A DNA stretch of 5,274 bases from Desulfobulbaceae bacterium (lineage in GTDB: Bacteria; Desulfobacterota; Desulfobulbia; Desulfobulbales; Desulfobulbaceae). The notes beneath the pieces were generated by a model, which saw nothing but the letters and a program-made list of their open reading frames with translations, searched no databases and was not told where the DNA came from. A program made the position numbers and the translations under genes. The stretch's first letter is position 1; each line of letters starts with the position of its first letter. Below, piece after piece: positions 1 through 4,885 of this stretch. Location: the NCBI GenBank assembly GCA_011322715.1, contig DRLX01000250.1, positions 1 to 5,274 of the forward strand, in the 5' to 3' direction.

Positions 1-68
1 AAGAATTTATTATTCGATTTATTTAATGAAATTTATAAAACGAATAGGAAACTATACGGGGGTGTTTC
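1..68. other. AT-rich leader upstream of rpsE with imperfect inverted repeat
   Basis: This stretch is very AT-rich and none of its three forward frames resembles the C-terminus of L18 (rplR), the gene that normally sits just before rpsE. It contains an imperfect inverted repeat. TATTCG at 11-16 pairs with CGAATA at 41-46, and after one A/A mismatch TTTAT at 18-22 pairs with ATAAA at 35-39, leaving a loop of about 12 bases. A TATAAA at 34-39 resembles a -10 box, but no good -35 lies at the right distance. The function is unknown; it may be a leader or mRNA-processing structure, or chance in AT-rich DNA. Confidence 0.35.
58..62 (+). promoter_or_regulatory. Ribosome binding site of rpsE (supports TTG start)
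   Basis: GGGGG followed by TG at 58-64 is one mismatch from the GGAGGTG complement of the 16S rRNA tail. Its last G is 6 bases before the TTG at 69. The GTG at 62 is out of frame and stops after four codons, so this site supports the TTG. Confidence 0.6.
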
Positions 69-581
69 TTGGCTGATTTTAAACGTTCAAAAGATGGTGA
101 TCAGGAAGAGCTCATCGAAAAAATAGTATTTATCAACCGTGTTGCCAAGGTTGTAAAAGGCGGGCGCCGATTCAGCTTCAGTGCCATTGTTGTTGTTGGT
201 GACGGTAAAGGTAAAGTCGGTTATGGCCTGGGCAAGGCAAATCAGGTGCCTGAAGCTATTCGGAAGGGAATTGAGCGTGCTCGAAAAGACATGCAACCGG
301 TGGCGTTAACTGATGTCTCTATCCCACATGATATTGTAGGTAAATTTAAATCCGGCTCCGTCATGTTGAAACCTGCATCCGATGGTACCGGGGTAATTGC
401 CGGTGGTGCTGTTCGTGCAGTACTTGAGGCTGCCGGTGTACAGAATATTCTGACTAAATGTCTCGGATCAAATAATCCCCATAATCTGGTTAAGGCAACT
501 ATGGATGGCTTGAGACGCGTGCGTTCTGCTGAACAGATTGCAGGCTTGCGTGGACTTGATGTCGAAGATATGGTGGCTTAA
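69..581 (+). CDS. rpsE: 30S ribosomal protein S5
   Basis: S5 is a core small-subunit protein that helps shape the decoding region and mRNA entry, and affects translational accuracy and spectinomycin response. The 170-residue product is close to the usual length (167 in E. coli). The N-terminal double-stranded-RNA-binding-like domain spans roughly residues 14-77. It contains the loop VVKGGRRFSF (28-37), where spectinomycin-resistance changes map in other bacteria, and the S5 signature VGDGKGKVGYGLGKA (43-57). The C-terminal domain has the conserved PASDGTGVIAGGAVRAVLE (102-120). The start is TTG followed by GCT, placed by the G-rich ribosome binding site and by the protein beginning MADF. It opens the compact spc block, with rpmD following after 32 bases. 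Identification is secure; only the uncommon start codon carries slight doubt. Confidence 0.98.
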   Translation: MADFKRSKDGDQEELIEKIVFINRVAKVVKGGRRFSFSAIVVVGDGKGKVGYGLGKANQVPEAIRKGIERARKDMQPVALTDVSIPHDIVGKFKSGSVMLKPASDGTGVIAGGAVRAVLEAAGVQNILTKCLGSNNPHNLVKATMDGLRRVRSAEQIAGLRGLDVEDMVA

Positions 582-613
582 TACCAATTTTTTATCACCG
601 ACGGATTAAGAAA

Positions 614-793
614 ATGAGTGACACTATTACAATTACCCAGATTAAAAGCGGAATCGGCAGTACGAAAAAGGTTCGGGCTACCCTGGTTGGTCTTGGATTA
701 ACCAAGATGTATAAAACTATAACCAGAAAGGACACGCCTGAAATTCGCGGAATGATAGCTAAAGTTCAACATCTTGTACGGATCGAGGAATAG
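614..793 (+). CDS. rpmD: 50S ribosomal protein L30
   Basis: L30 is a small protein of the large ribosomal subunit. The product has 59 residues, the same length as E. coli L30. It starts MSDTITITQIKSGIG and contains the family core ATLVGLGLTKM (22-32) and the very conserved DTPEIRGMIAKV (40-51), ending in VRIEE. ATG is the start; the ribosome binding site is weak, with GGA at 603-605 eight bases upstream. This suggests reliance on coupling to rpsE or simply low initiation strength. rplO starts 3 bases after the TAG stop, as expected for the rpsE-rpmD-rplO order of the spc operon. No residues look anomalous. Confidence 0.97.
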   Translation: MSDTITITQIKSGIGSTKKVRATLVGLGLTKMYKTITRKDTPEIRGMIAKVQHLVRIEE

Positions 794-796
794 GAA

Positions 797-1237
797 ATGC
801 TGAAATTAAACAACCTCTCTCCTGAAAAGGGCGCACGACGAAGAAATAAACGTGTTGGTCGTGGTCCTGGAAGTGGACTTGGTAAAACCGCCGGTCGTGG
901 CCATAAAGGTGCTCGGTCCCGTTCAGGGTTCAGTCAGAAACCCGGATTTGAAGGCGGTCAAATGCCATTACACAGGCGACTCCCCAAAAGGGGCTTCACT
1001 AATATTTTTAAAGCACAATACACAATTTTGTCGCTTTCAGATTTAGATCAATTTGAGGAAGGTTCCGTCGTTGATCACGATGCATTAGTTAATGTGGGCA
1101 TGGTCAAGGGAAAAAATACCTTGGTGAAAGTTCTTGCAAATGGTGAAATTACAAAACCCCTTACTGTTGATGTTGATAAAGTCAGTCGGGGGGCAGCTGA
1201 AAAGATTGCTGCCGCCGGCGGCTCTGTAAAGGAGTAA
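797..1237 (+). CDS. rplO: 50S ribosomal protein L15
   Basis: L15 binds 23S rRNA and is a late-assembly component of the large subunit. The product has 146 residues, typical of the family (144 in E. coli). The N-terminal part (about 1-65) is the extended, basic, glycine-rich rRNA-penetrating tail: KRVGRGPGSGLGKTAGRGHK lies at 18-37, followed by GFEGGQMPLHRRLPKRGF (50-67). The globular C-terminal part carries the L15 signature region (about 109-142) with VKVLANGEITKPLTV and AAEKIAAAGGSV. The start ATG is preceded by GAGGA at 785-789, inside the end of rpmD, with 7 bases of spacing. Its own last codons contain the ribosome binding site of secY, so translation of the two is probably coupled. Confidence 0.98.
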   Translation: MLKLNNLSPEKGARRRNKRVGRGPGSGLGKTAGRGHKGARSRSGFSQKPGFEGGQMPLHRRLPKRGFTNIFKAQYTILSLSDLDQFEEGSVVDHDALVNVGMVKGKNTLVKVLANGEITKPLTVDVDKVSRGAAEKIAAAGGSVKE

Positions 1238-1240
1238 ATA

Positions 1241-2545
1241 ATGAGCGGACTTGCCAGCGCAGCCAATATTCCGGAATTACGAAAGAGGGTGATGTTCACC
1301 CTCTTTATGCTTTTTGTCTACCGGATGGGTGTTCAGATTCCAACGCCCGGAATTAACGGTGAAGCGCTTGCTGCCTTCTTCCAACAGAATGCAGGCACTT
1401 TGTTCGGCATGTTCAATATGTTTTCCGGTGGTGCATTAAAGAATTTTTCAATTTTTGCGCTGGGAATCATGCCTTACATTTCCGCTTCGATTATTATACA
1501 GTTATTAACTGTAGTTATACCACAGCTTGAGGCCCTTTCCAAAGAAGGAGAGGCTGGGCGCCGCAAAATTACACAGTATACGAGATATTCGACTGTCGCC
1601 TTGTCCATTATTCAGGGCTTTTTTATTGCCACCGGACTTGAGGGAATGTCCGGGCCAGGCGGAGCCGCTATCGTTCTTGTTCCCGGGCTCCAGTTCAAAC
1701 TGATGACCGTCTTAACCCTGACAACCGGAACCGCTTTTATCATGTGGCTTGGTGAGCAGATGACGGAACGTGGAGTTGGCAATGGGATCTCTCTCATTAT
1801 TTTTGCCGGTATTGTCGCTCGTATGCCGGCTGCCATTGGTAATTCAATTCAACTGATTAAAGCCGGTGAAATCGCAGTTGTTTTTGTCCCGATAATGATA
1901 ATTTTGATGTTTCTGGTGGTTGCCTTCATTGTTTTTGTTGAAACCGCTCAACGCCGTGTCCCTATTCAATATGCAAAACGGGTAGTCGGTCGCAAGGTCT
2001 ATGGTGGACAATCTTCACACTTACCTCTCAAACTCAATATATCCGGCGTAATTCCTCCTATTTTTGCTTCATCTATAATGATGTTTCCAGCAACTATTGG
2101 ATCATTTATTAAGATTGACTGGGTTCAGCAGGTTTCAGCTATGCTTTCTCCCGGTACCGTCTTTTATTATATATTATATGTGGCCATGCTGGTCTTTTTC
2201 TGTTTTTTCTATACAGCCGTTACGTTTAAGCCTGATGACGTTGCCGAAAATTTAAAGAAGAACGGTGGATTTATTCCCGGTATCAGGCCAGGAAAGAAAA
2301 CTGCGGAATTCATTGATTATGTTTTGACCAGAATTACGGTTATAGGTGCCATTTATCTTAGTGCTGTCTGCGTTATGCCGACTTTACTCATAAATAAATT
2401 TAATGTACCTTTTTATTTCGGCGGTACTGCGCTGTTGATTGTTGTCGGTGTTGCCATAGACACGATTTCTCAGATAGAATCTCACCTCGTCATGCGTAAT
2501 TATGATGGTTTTATGAAGTCAGGTCGTATGAAAGGGCGCCGTTGA
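1241..2545 (+). CDS. secY: Preprotein translocase subunit SecY
   Basis: SecY is the central pore of the SecYEG channel in the inner membrane, moving unfolded secretory proteins with SecA and inserting membrane proteins with the ribosome. The 434-residue product (443 in E. coli) shows the ten-helix pattern. A short cytosolic N-terminus leads into TM1 (about 17-34), and the plug and TM2 region follows at about 55-90 with signature 1 around FSIFALGIMPYISASIIIQ (69-87). Signature 2 surrounds GEQMTERGVGNGISLI (171-186). The large basic cytosolic loop at 234-266 (RRVPIQYAKRVVGRK) and the loop at 330-358 are ribosome- and SecA-contact regions. R349 in PGIRPG corresponds to the functionally critical R357 of E. 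coli. AAGGAG at 1229-1234 is 6 bases before ATG and overlaps the rplO end. It is followed after 7 bases by map, with no adk in between. Confidence 0.99.
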   Translation: MSGLASAANIPELRKRVMFTLFMLFVYRMGVQIPTPGINGEALAAFFQQNAGTLFGMFNMFSGGALKNFSIFALGIMPYISASIIIQLLTVVIPQLEALSKEGEAGRRKITQYTRYSTVALSIIQGFFIATGLEGMSGPGGAAIVLVPGLQFKLMTVLTLTTGTAFIMWLGEQMTERGVGNGISLIIFAGIVARMPAAIGNSIQLIKAGEIAVVFVPIMIILMFLVVAFIVFVETAQRRVPIQYAKRVVGRKVYGGQSSHLPLKLNISGVIPPIFASSIMMFPATIGSFIKIDWVQQVSAMLSPGTVFYYILYVAMLVFFCFFYTAVTFKPDDVAENLKKNGGFIPGIRPGKKTAEFIDYVLTRITVIGAIYLSAVCVMPTLLINKFNVPFYFGGTALLIVVGVAIDTISQIESHLVMRNYDGFMKSGRMKGRR

Positions 2546-2552
2546 GGAAAGT

Positions 2553-3335
2553 GTGGGTAAATCAGGACGGGACAATGCCATTACACTGAAATCTTGTGAG
2601 GAGATTGAAGTGATGCATAAGGCAAATCAGATAGTTGCCGGTGTTCTGAGCATGCTTGAGCGGGAAATGCGTTCCGGGCTTACTACATTTCAGCTTGATA
2701 AGTGGGCTGAAGAATATTGCCGTGATCATGGGGCGGAACCAGCTTTTAAAGGGTACAGAGGGTTTCCCGCCTCACTTTGTGTTTCCATCAATGAACAAGT
2801 AGTTCATGGCATTCCTTCCAGGCAGACGAAAGTGCGGGAAGGAGATATTGTCTCCGTTGATTTTGGAACCAAATATAAGGGGTTTTATGGAGACAGCGCT
2901 ATGACCATTCCTGTTGGCGCAATATCCAAAAGGGTCAGACAGTTGCTCTTGGTGACTGAAGAGGCCCTTGGAAAAGCCATTGCCCAGGTGAAAATCGGCA
3001 ATCGTGTTGCAGATATTTCAAAAGCCGTGCAGGACCATGTTGAAGAACAGGGTTTTTCCGTGGTCCGCCAATTTGTCGGTCATGGAATCGGAAATAACTT
3101 GCACGAGGCCCCGGAAGTACCTAATTATGTCCAAAAAAAAGCATCACCCCGACTTCTTGAAGGTATGGTTGTCGCTATAGAACCAATGGTAAATCTCGGA
3201 AAGGAGAAGGTTCGTGTGTTGCATGATCGGTGGACCGTGGTTACTGCTGATGGTAAGCCTTCCGCCCATTTTGAACATTCGGTTGCCGTTACCGCTGAAG
3301 GTCCTTTTGTCCTCAGTGCCCGACAGGAACATTGA
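2553..3335 (+). CDS. map: Type I methionine aminopeptidase
   Basis: The enzyme removes the initiator methionine from nascent proteins whose second residue is small; it is a cytosolic dimetal hydrolase acting near the ribosome exit. The 260-residue product has the pita-bread fold pattern, with all five metal ligands present: D103 (SVDFG), D114 (FYGDS), H177 (VGHGIG), E210 (AIEPM) and E241 (HFEHS). The catalytic-site histidines H85 (VVHGIP) and H184 (LHEAP) are also intact. No N-terminal zinc-finger or SH3-binding extension is present, so this is the short bacterial class. The start is GTG at 2553, with GAGGA at 2544-2548 (overlapping the secY stop) 4 bases upstream; the neighbouring GTG at 2551 is out of frame. 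The first five or six residues are poorly conserved, but the segment from about residue 10 aligns with family N-termini. It is translationally linked to secY and ends the compact block. Confidence 0.98.
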   Translation: MGKSGRDNAITLKSCEEIEVMHKANQIVAGVLSMLEREMRSGLTTFQLDKWAEEYCRDHGAEPAFKGYRGFPASLCVSINEQVVHGIPSRQTKVREGDIVSVDFGTKYKGFYGDSAMTIPVGAISKRVRQLLLVTEEALGKAIAQVKIGNRVADISKAVQDHVEEQGFSVVRQFVGHGIGNNLHEAPEVPNYVQKKASPRLLEGMVVAIEPMVNLGKEKVRVLHDRWTVVTADGKPSAHFEHSVAVTAEGPFVLSARQEH

Positions 3336-3392
3336 TGTCGTTATTCTGTCTGTGCAATAAAAAACGTATTTCTATATTTTAATTTAAATGAG

Positions 3393-3420
3393 TTGAAAAA
3401 AATAGGGAATCTTCTATAAT
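3393..3420 (+). promoter_or_regulatory. Sigma-70-type promoter upstream of infA
   Basis: TTGAAA (3393-3398) and a perfect TATAAT (3415-3420) are separated by 16 bases, in the 127-base AT-rich gap between map and infA. This predicts a transcript starting near 3426-3428, giving a leader of about 35 bases before infA. The -10 box lies inside a small inverted repeat, TTCTA-TAA-TAGAA (3412-3424). It would supply IF-1 and the alpha-operon genes independently of spc readthrough. The promoter is a prediction from sequence alone, but it is the strongest match in the window. Confidence 0.7.
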
Positions 3421-3424
3421 AGAA

Positions 3425-3441
3425 AATTTTGGTCCAAAATT
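3425..3441. repeat. 17-base perfect palindrome at predicted infA transcription start
   Basis: AATTTTGG and CCAAAATT are perfect inverted arms around a single central T, immediately after the -10 box. The position over the expected +1 is that of a classical operator for a dimeric repressor. In RNA it could only form a small 7-bp hairpin with a GTC loop. I do not recognise a regulator for it, and AT-rich arms raise the chance of coincidence. Confidence 0.45.
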
Positions 3442-3462
3442 AAATAAACATGGATATTAATC

Positions 3463-3699
3463 ATGGCAAAAGAAGAAGCCATTGAAGTTGAGGGGACAAT
3501 CATTGAGCCCTTGCCCAATGCAATGTTTCGAGTTGAACTCGAAAATGGACATAAGGTATTGGCACATATTTCCGGTAAGATGCGCATGCACTATATAAAA
3601 ATTTTGCCGGGAGATCAGGTGACGGTTGAATTATCACCTTATGATCTTACAAGAGGCAGGGTCACTTTTCGTTCCAAGGGCGGAAAGGGAAGGAAATAA
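3463..3699 (+). CDS. infA: Translation initiation factor IF-1
   Basis: IF-1 binds the A site of the 30S subunit and, with IF-2 and IF-3, controls initiator tRNA selection. The 78-residue product is a single OB-fold protein (S1-like). It is collinear without gaps with the 72-residue E. coli protein through residue 72, including LPNAMFRVELENGH (17-30), AHISGKMR (34-41) and VELSPYDLTRGR (55-66). It then carries a six-residue basic tail, GGKGRK, absent from E. coli IF-1. The ATG is preceded only by a weak GGAT at 3452-3455. An ATG at 3450 is out of frame and closes after 11 codons. The gene sits alone after a 127-base gap with its own likely promoter and is followed by rpmJ after 89 bases. Confidence 0.98.
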   Translation: MAKEEAIEVEGTIIEPLPNAMFRVELENGHKVLAHISGKMRMHYIKILPGDQVTVELSPYDLTRGRVTFRSKGGKGRK

Positions 3700-3776
3700 A
3701 AAAAGGTAAAGTATTGTTTGCAGGATTTCCACTGATAATCTGCTCCGATTGAGTTGTTGATCAGGGAAAGCTGCAC

Positions 3777-3782
3777 AAGGAG
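3777..3782 (+). promoter_or_regulatory. Ribosome binding site deciding the rpmJ start
   Basis: AAGGAG abuts an in-frame ATG at 3783 with no spacing, but lies 6 bases before the second in-frame ATG at 3789. The second ATG is therefore the start, giving the usual MKVRSSVKK N-terminus of L36. Confidence 0.85.
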
Positions 3783-3788
3783 ATGGTT

Positions 3789-3902
3789 ATGAAGGTGCGT
3801 TCGTCGGTAAAAAAAATGTGCGCAAATTGTAAAATAATTAAGCGCAAGGGTATCGTGCGTGTCAGTTGTACGAATAAAAAACACAAGCAACGGCAGGGAT
3901 AA
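3789..3902 (+). CDS. rpmJ: 50S ribosomal protein L36, zinc-binding form
   Basis: L36 is the smallest large-subunit protein and stabilises 23S rRNA near the L6 and L16 region. The translation has 37 residues, typical of the family, beginning MKVRSSVKKMCANC and ending KKHKQRQG. The zinc ribbon ligands C11, C14, C27 and H32 are all present, so this is the C+ form rather than the zinc-independent paralogue that some bacteria use under zinc limitation. The 89-base gap from infA contains a possible weak hairpin (GCAG at 3720-3723 with CTGC at 3740-3743, extended by ATT/AAT around a one-base bulge). rpsM follows after 44 bases, the usual junction at the head of the alpha operon. Confidence 0.97.
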   Translation: MKVRSSVKKMCANCKIIKRKGIVRVSCTNKKHKQRQG

Positions 3903-3946
3903 TTTCTGCTGAATAGCTGTTTTACAGTTTAACAAGGAGCAAGATC
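3903..3946 (+). promoter_or_regulatory. rpsM leader with small hairpin and AAGGAG site
   Basis: In E. coli the alpha operon is repressed by S4 binding a pseudoknot around the rpsM start. Here the gap is only 44 bases. AGCTGT (3915-3920) can pair with ACAGTT (3924-3929) across a TTT loop, with one G-U pair. AAGGAG at 3934-3939 lies 7 bases before the TTG start and selects it. CAAGATCTTG (3940-3949) is a perfect 10-base palindrome that includes the start codon. I cannot show an S4 pseudoknot by eye, so the regulatory role is only a possibility; the ribosome binding site itself is clear. Confidence 0.4.
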
Positions 3947-4309
3947 TTGGCACGGATAGCAGGCGTGGATTTGCCACGAAATAAACATATGGACAGGGCG
4001 TTAACCTATATTTACGGTATAGGGTTAGCCACAGCTCGAGAGATACTTGATAAGGCGGATCTGCCCTATCAGATGAATAGTGATGATCTGAGCGGAGATG
4101 ATGTTACCCGTATTCGGAAAATCATTGAAAACGACTATGTGGTAGAAGGTGACAAGCGTCGCGAAGTCTCCATGAATATTAAGCGTCTCGTGGATTTGAG
4201 TTGTTATCGTGGCCGTCGTCATCGTGTTAATCTACCCTGTCGTGGACAGCGAACAAAGACCAATGCAAGGACGAGAAAAGGACCGAGACGTGGATCCGTG
4301 CGCAGGTAG
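3947..4309 (+). CDS. rpsM: 30S ribosomal protein S13
   Basis: S13 sits in the head of the small subunit, contacts the P-site tRNA and forms bridges to the large subunit. The 120-residue product (118 in E. coli) begins MARIAGVDLPRNKHMDRALT. It has the helix-two-turn-helix region with YIYGIGLATAREIL (21-34). The S13 signature occupies about 84-112, with CYRGRRHRVNLP and RGQRTKTNARTRKG. The C-terminus is short and basic, ending PRRGSVRR, as suits the tRNA-contacting tail. The start is TTG followed by GCA, fixed by AAGGAG seven bases upstream and by the invariant ARIAG N-terminus. The stop lies in the loop of a GC-rich hairpin. Confidence 0.98.
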   Translation: MARIAGVDLPRNKHMDRALTYIYGIGLATAREILDKADLPYQMNSDDLSGDDVTRIRKIIENDYVVEGDKRREVSMNIKRLVDLSCYRGRRHRVNLPCRGQRTKTNARTRKGPRRGSVRR

Positions 4310-4316
4310 CGCGCAC
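4298..4316 (+). other. GC-rich hairpin over the rpsM stop codon
   Basis: GTGCGC (4298-4303) and GCGCAC (4311-4316) form a perfect 6-bp stem with a 7-base loop that contains the TAG stop. It is followed by CTTCTTTGCG rather than a run of T, so it does not qualify as an intrinsic terminator. It could pause polymerase or protect the 3' end of a processed rpsM message. Confidence 0.35.
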
Positions 4317-4342
4317 CTTCTTTGCGATCTATATGAAACGGT

Positions 4343-4382
4343 TTTTGGACTTTCTTTTATTTAAAAAGGAAAAAGTTCAAAA
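4343..4382 (+). other. Long imperfect hairpin in the rpsK leader
   Basis: The left arm TTTTGGACTTT (4343-4353) pairs with AAAGTTCAAAA (4372-4382), giving 11 pairs with one G-U. After a C/A mismatch, TTTT (4355-4358) can pair with AGGA (4367-4370) through two more G-U pairs. It ends 9 bases before the rpsK ribosome binding site. The stem is AT-rich and of modest stability. It is not a terminator because no T-run follows. It might act in mRNA processing or in control of rpsK. Confidence 0.4.
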
Positions 4383-4400
4383 TTAACAAGTGGAGCAGTT

Positions 4401-4796
4401 ATGGCAAAGGCAGTCAAAAGCGGTCGAGGAAAACGCCGTGAAAAGAAAAATATTCCTGAAGGAATTATTTTTATCTACTCAACATTTAATAATACAGTCG
4501 TAACCGTTGCAGATCGACAGGGGAATACCATCGCATGGTCTAGTGCCGGTGTTATTGGATTTAAAGGATCCCGGAAATCGACTCCTTTTGCCGCGCAGAA
4601 AGCTTTGAGTGATGCCGTCGGTAAGGCAAAAGAACATGGATTGCGAAAAGTCGAGGTCAGGGTCAAAGGGCCCGGTCCCGGACGTGAGGCAGCGCTTCGA
4701 GCGCTGACGACCGCAGATCTTGATGTTAGTAAGATTGTAGATGTTACTTCTATACCGCATAACGGGTGTAAACCGCCTAAGCGAAGAAGAGTGTAA
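4401..4796 (+). CDS. rpsK: 30S ribosomal protein S11
   Basis: S11 forms part of the small-subunit platform near the mRNA exit and the Shine-Dalgarno helix. The 131-residue product (129 in E. coli) has a basic N-terminal tail (about 1-17). The core includes STFNNTVVTVADRQGN (27-42) and GFKGSRKSTPFAAQKA (53-68). The C-terminal signature at about 87-127 holds VKGPGPGREAALRAL and IPHNGCKPPKRRRV. The Asn-Gly at 121-122 matches the site that forms isoaspartate in E. coli S11 (N119). GGAG at 4392-4395 is 5 bases before the ATG. The gene lies 91 bases after rpsM and 89 before rpsD, wider than usual for this operon. Confidence 0.98.
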   Translation: MAKAVKSGRGKRREKKNIPEGIIFIYSTFNNTVVTVADRQGNTIAWSSAGVIGFKGSRKSTPFAAQKALSDAVGKAKEHGLRKVEVRVKGPGPGREAALRALTTADLDVSKIVDVTSIPHNGCKPPKRRRV

Positions 4797-4851
4797 GCAC
4801 GCTGGTCGTGCTATTGTACGGTCGCAGCCAGTGTCATGACTGATCGCTGTG
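4796..4851 (+). other. Two successive hairpins between rpsK and rpsD
   Basis: The first starts at the last base of the rpsK stop: AGCACG (4796-4801) pairs with CGTGCT (4807-4812) around CTGGT. The second is longer. CGCAGC (4823-4828) pairs with GCTGTG (4846-4851, one G-U), and CAGT (4829-4832) pairs with ACTG (4839-4842). The two stem parts are separated by an ATC bulge (4843-4845) and capped by GTCATG. Neither has a T-run, so they are not intrinsic terminators. The position 34 bases before rpsD, whose product S4 is a known autoregulator in other bacteria, makes a regulatory role conceivable but unproven. Confidence 0.4.
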
Positions 4852-4874
4852 TAAAACCGATACCGATTATTGAT

Positions 4875-4879
4875 GGAGG
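4875..4879 (+). promoter_or_regulatory. Ribosome binding site of rpsD (supports TTG start)
   Basis: GGAGG, a strong match to the 16S rRNA tail, lies 6 bases before the TTG at 4886. An ATG at 4873 overlaps it and is out of frame with S4, so the TTG followed by GCC (MARYTG) is the start. Confidence 0.85.
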
Positions 4880-4885
4880 GCTACA

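Noticed and set aside
571..593. Possible terminator after rpsE: TGGTG/TACCA stem then six T
   Set aside because: The stem is only 5 pairs with one G-U and overlaps the coding end; termination here would cut off rpmD to map. At most a pause site.
852..1046. Open frame of 64 codons inside rplO
   Set aside because: It is an out-of-frame shadow of the L15 gene created by the repetitive Gly/Arg codons.
3322..3350. Possible terminator after map: GACAGGA with TTCTGTC
   Set aside because: A 7-pair stem with one G-U and a large loop, and no T-run follows (the next bases are TGTGCAATAAAAAA).
3450..3485. Short upstream frame of 11 codons (ATG at 3450) overlapping the infA start
   Set aside because: It has no ribosome binding site and is probably a chance ATG; conservation would be needed to treat it as a regulatory leader peptide.
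3714..3741. Promoter-like TTGTTT with TGATAATCT upstream of rpmJ
   Set aside because: The spacing is 14 bases to GATAAT, or 16 to a poor TAATCT; both are too weak to call next to the much better infA promoter.
3639..3977. Minus-strand open frame of 112 codons
   Set aside because: It lies antisense across the end of infA, all of rpmJ and the start of rpsM, all firmly identified on the + strand; its product has no recognisable features.
4345..4372. TTGGAC as a -35 box upstream of rpsK
   Set aside because: No -10-like hexamer lies 15-19 bases downstream; the sequence is better explained as an arm of the hairpin.
4856..4867. Tandem ACCGAT-ACCGAT upstream of rpsD
   Set aside because: Only two 6-base copies; too short to be called a repeat element.
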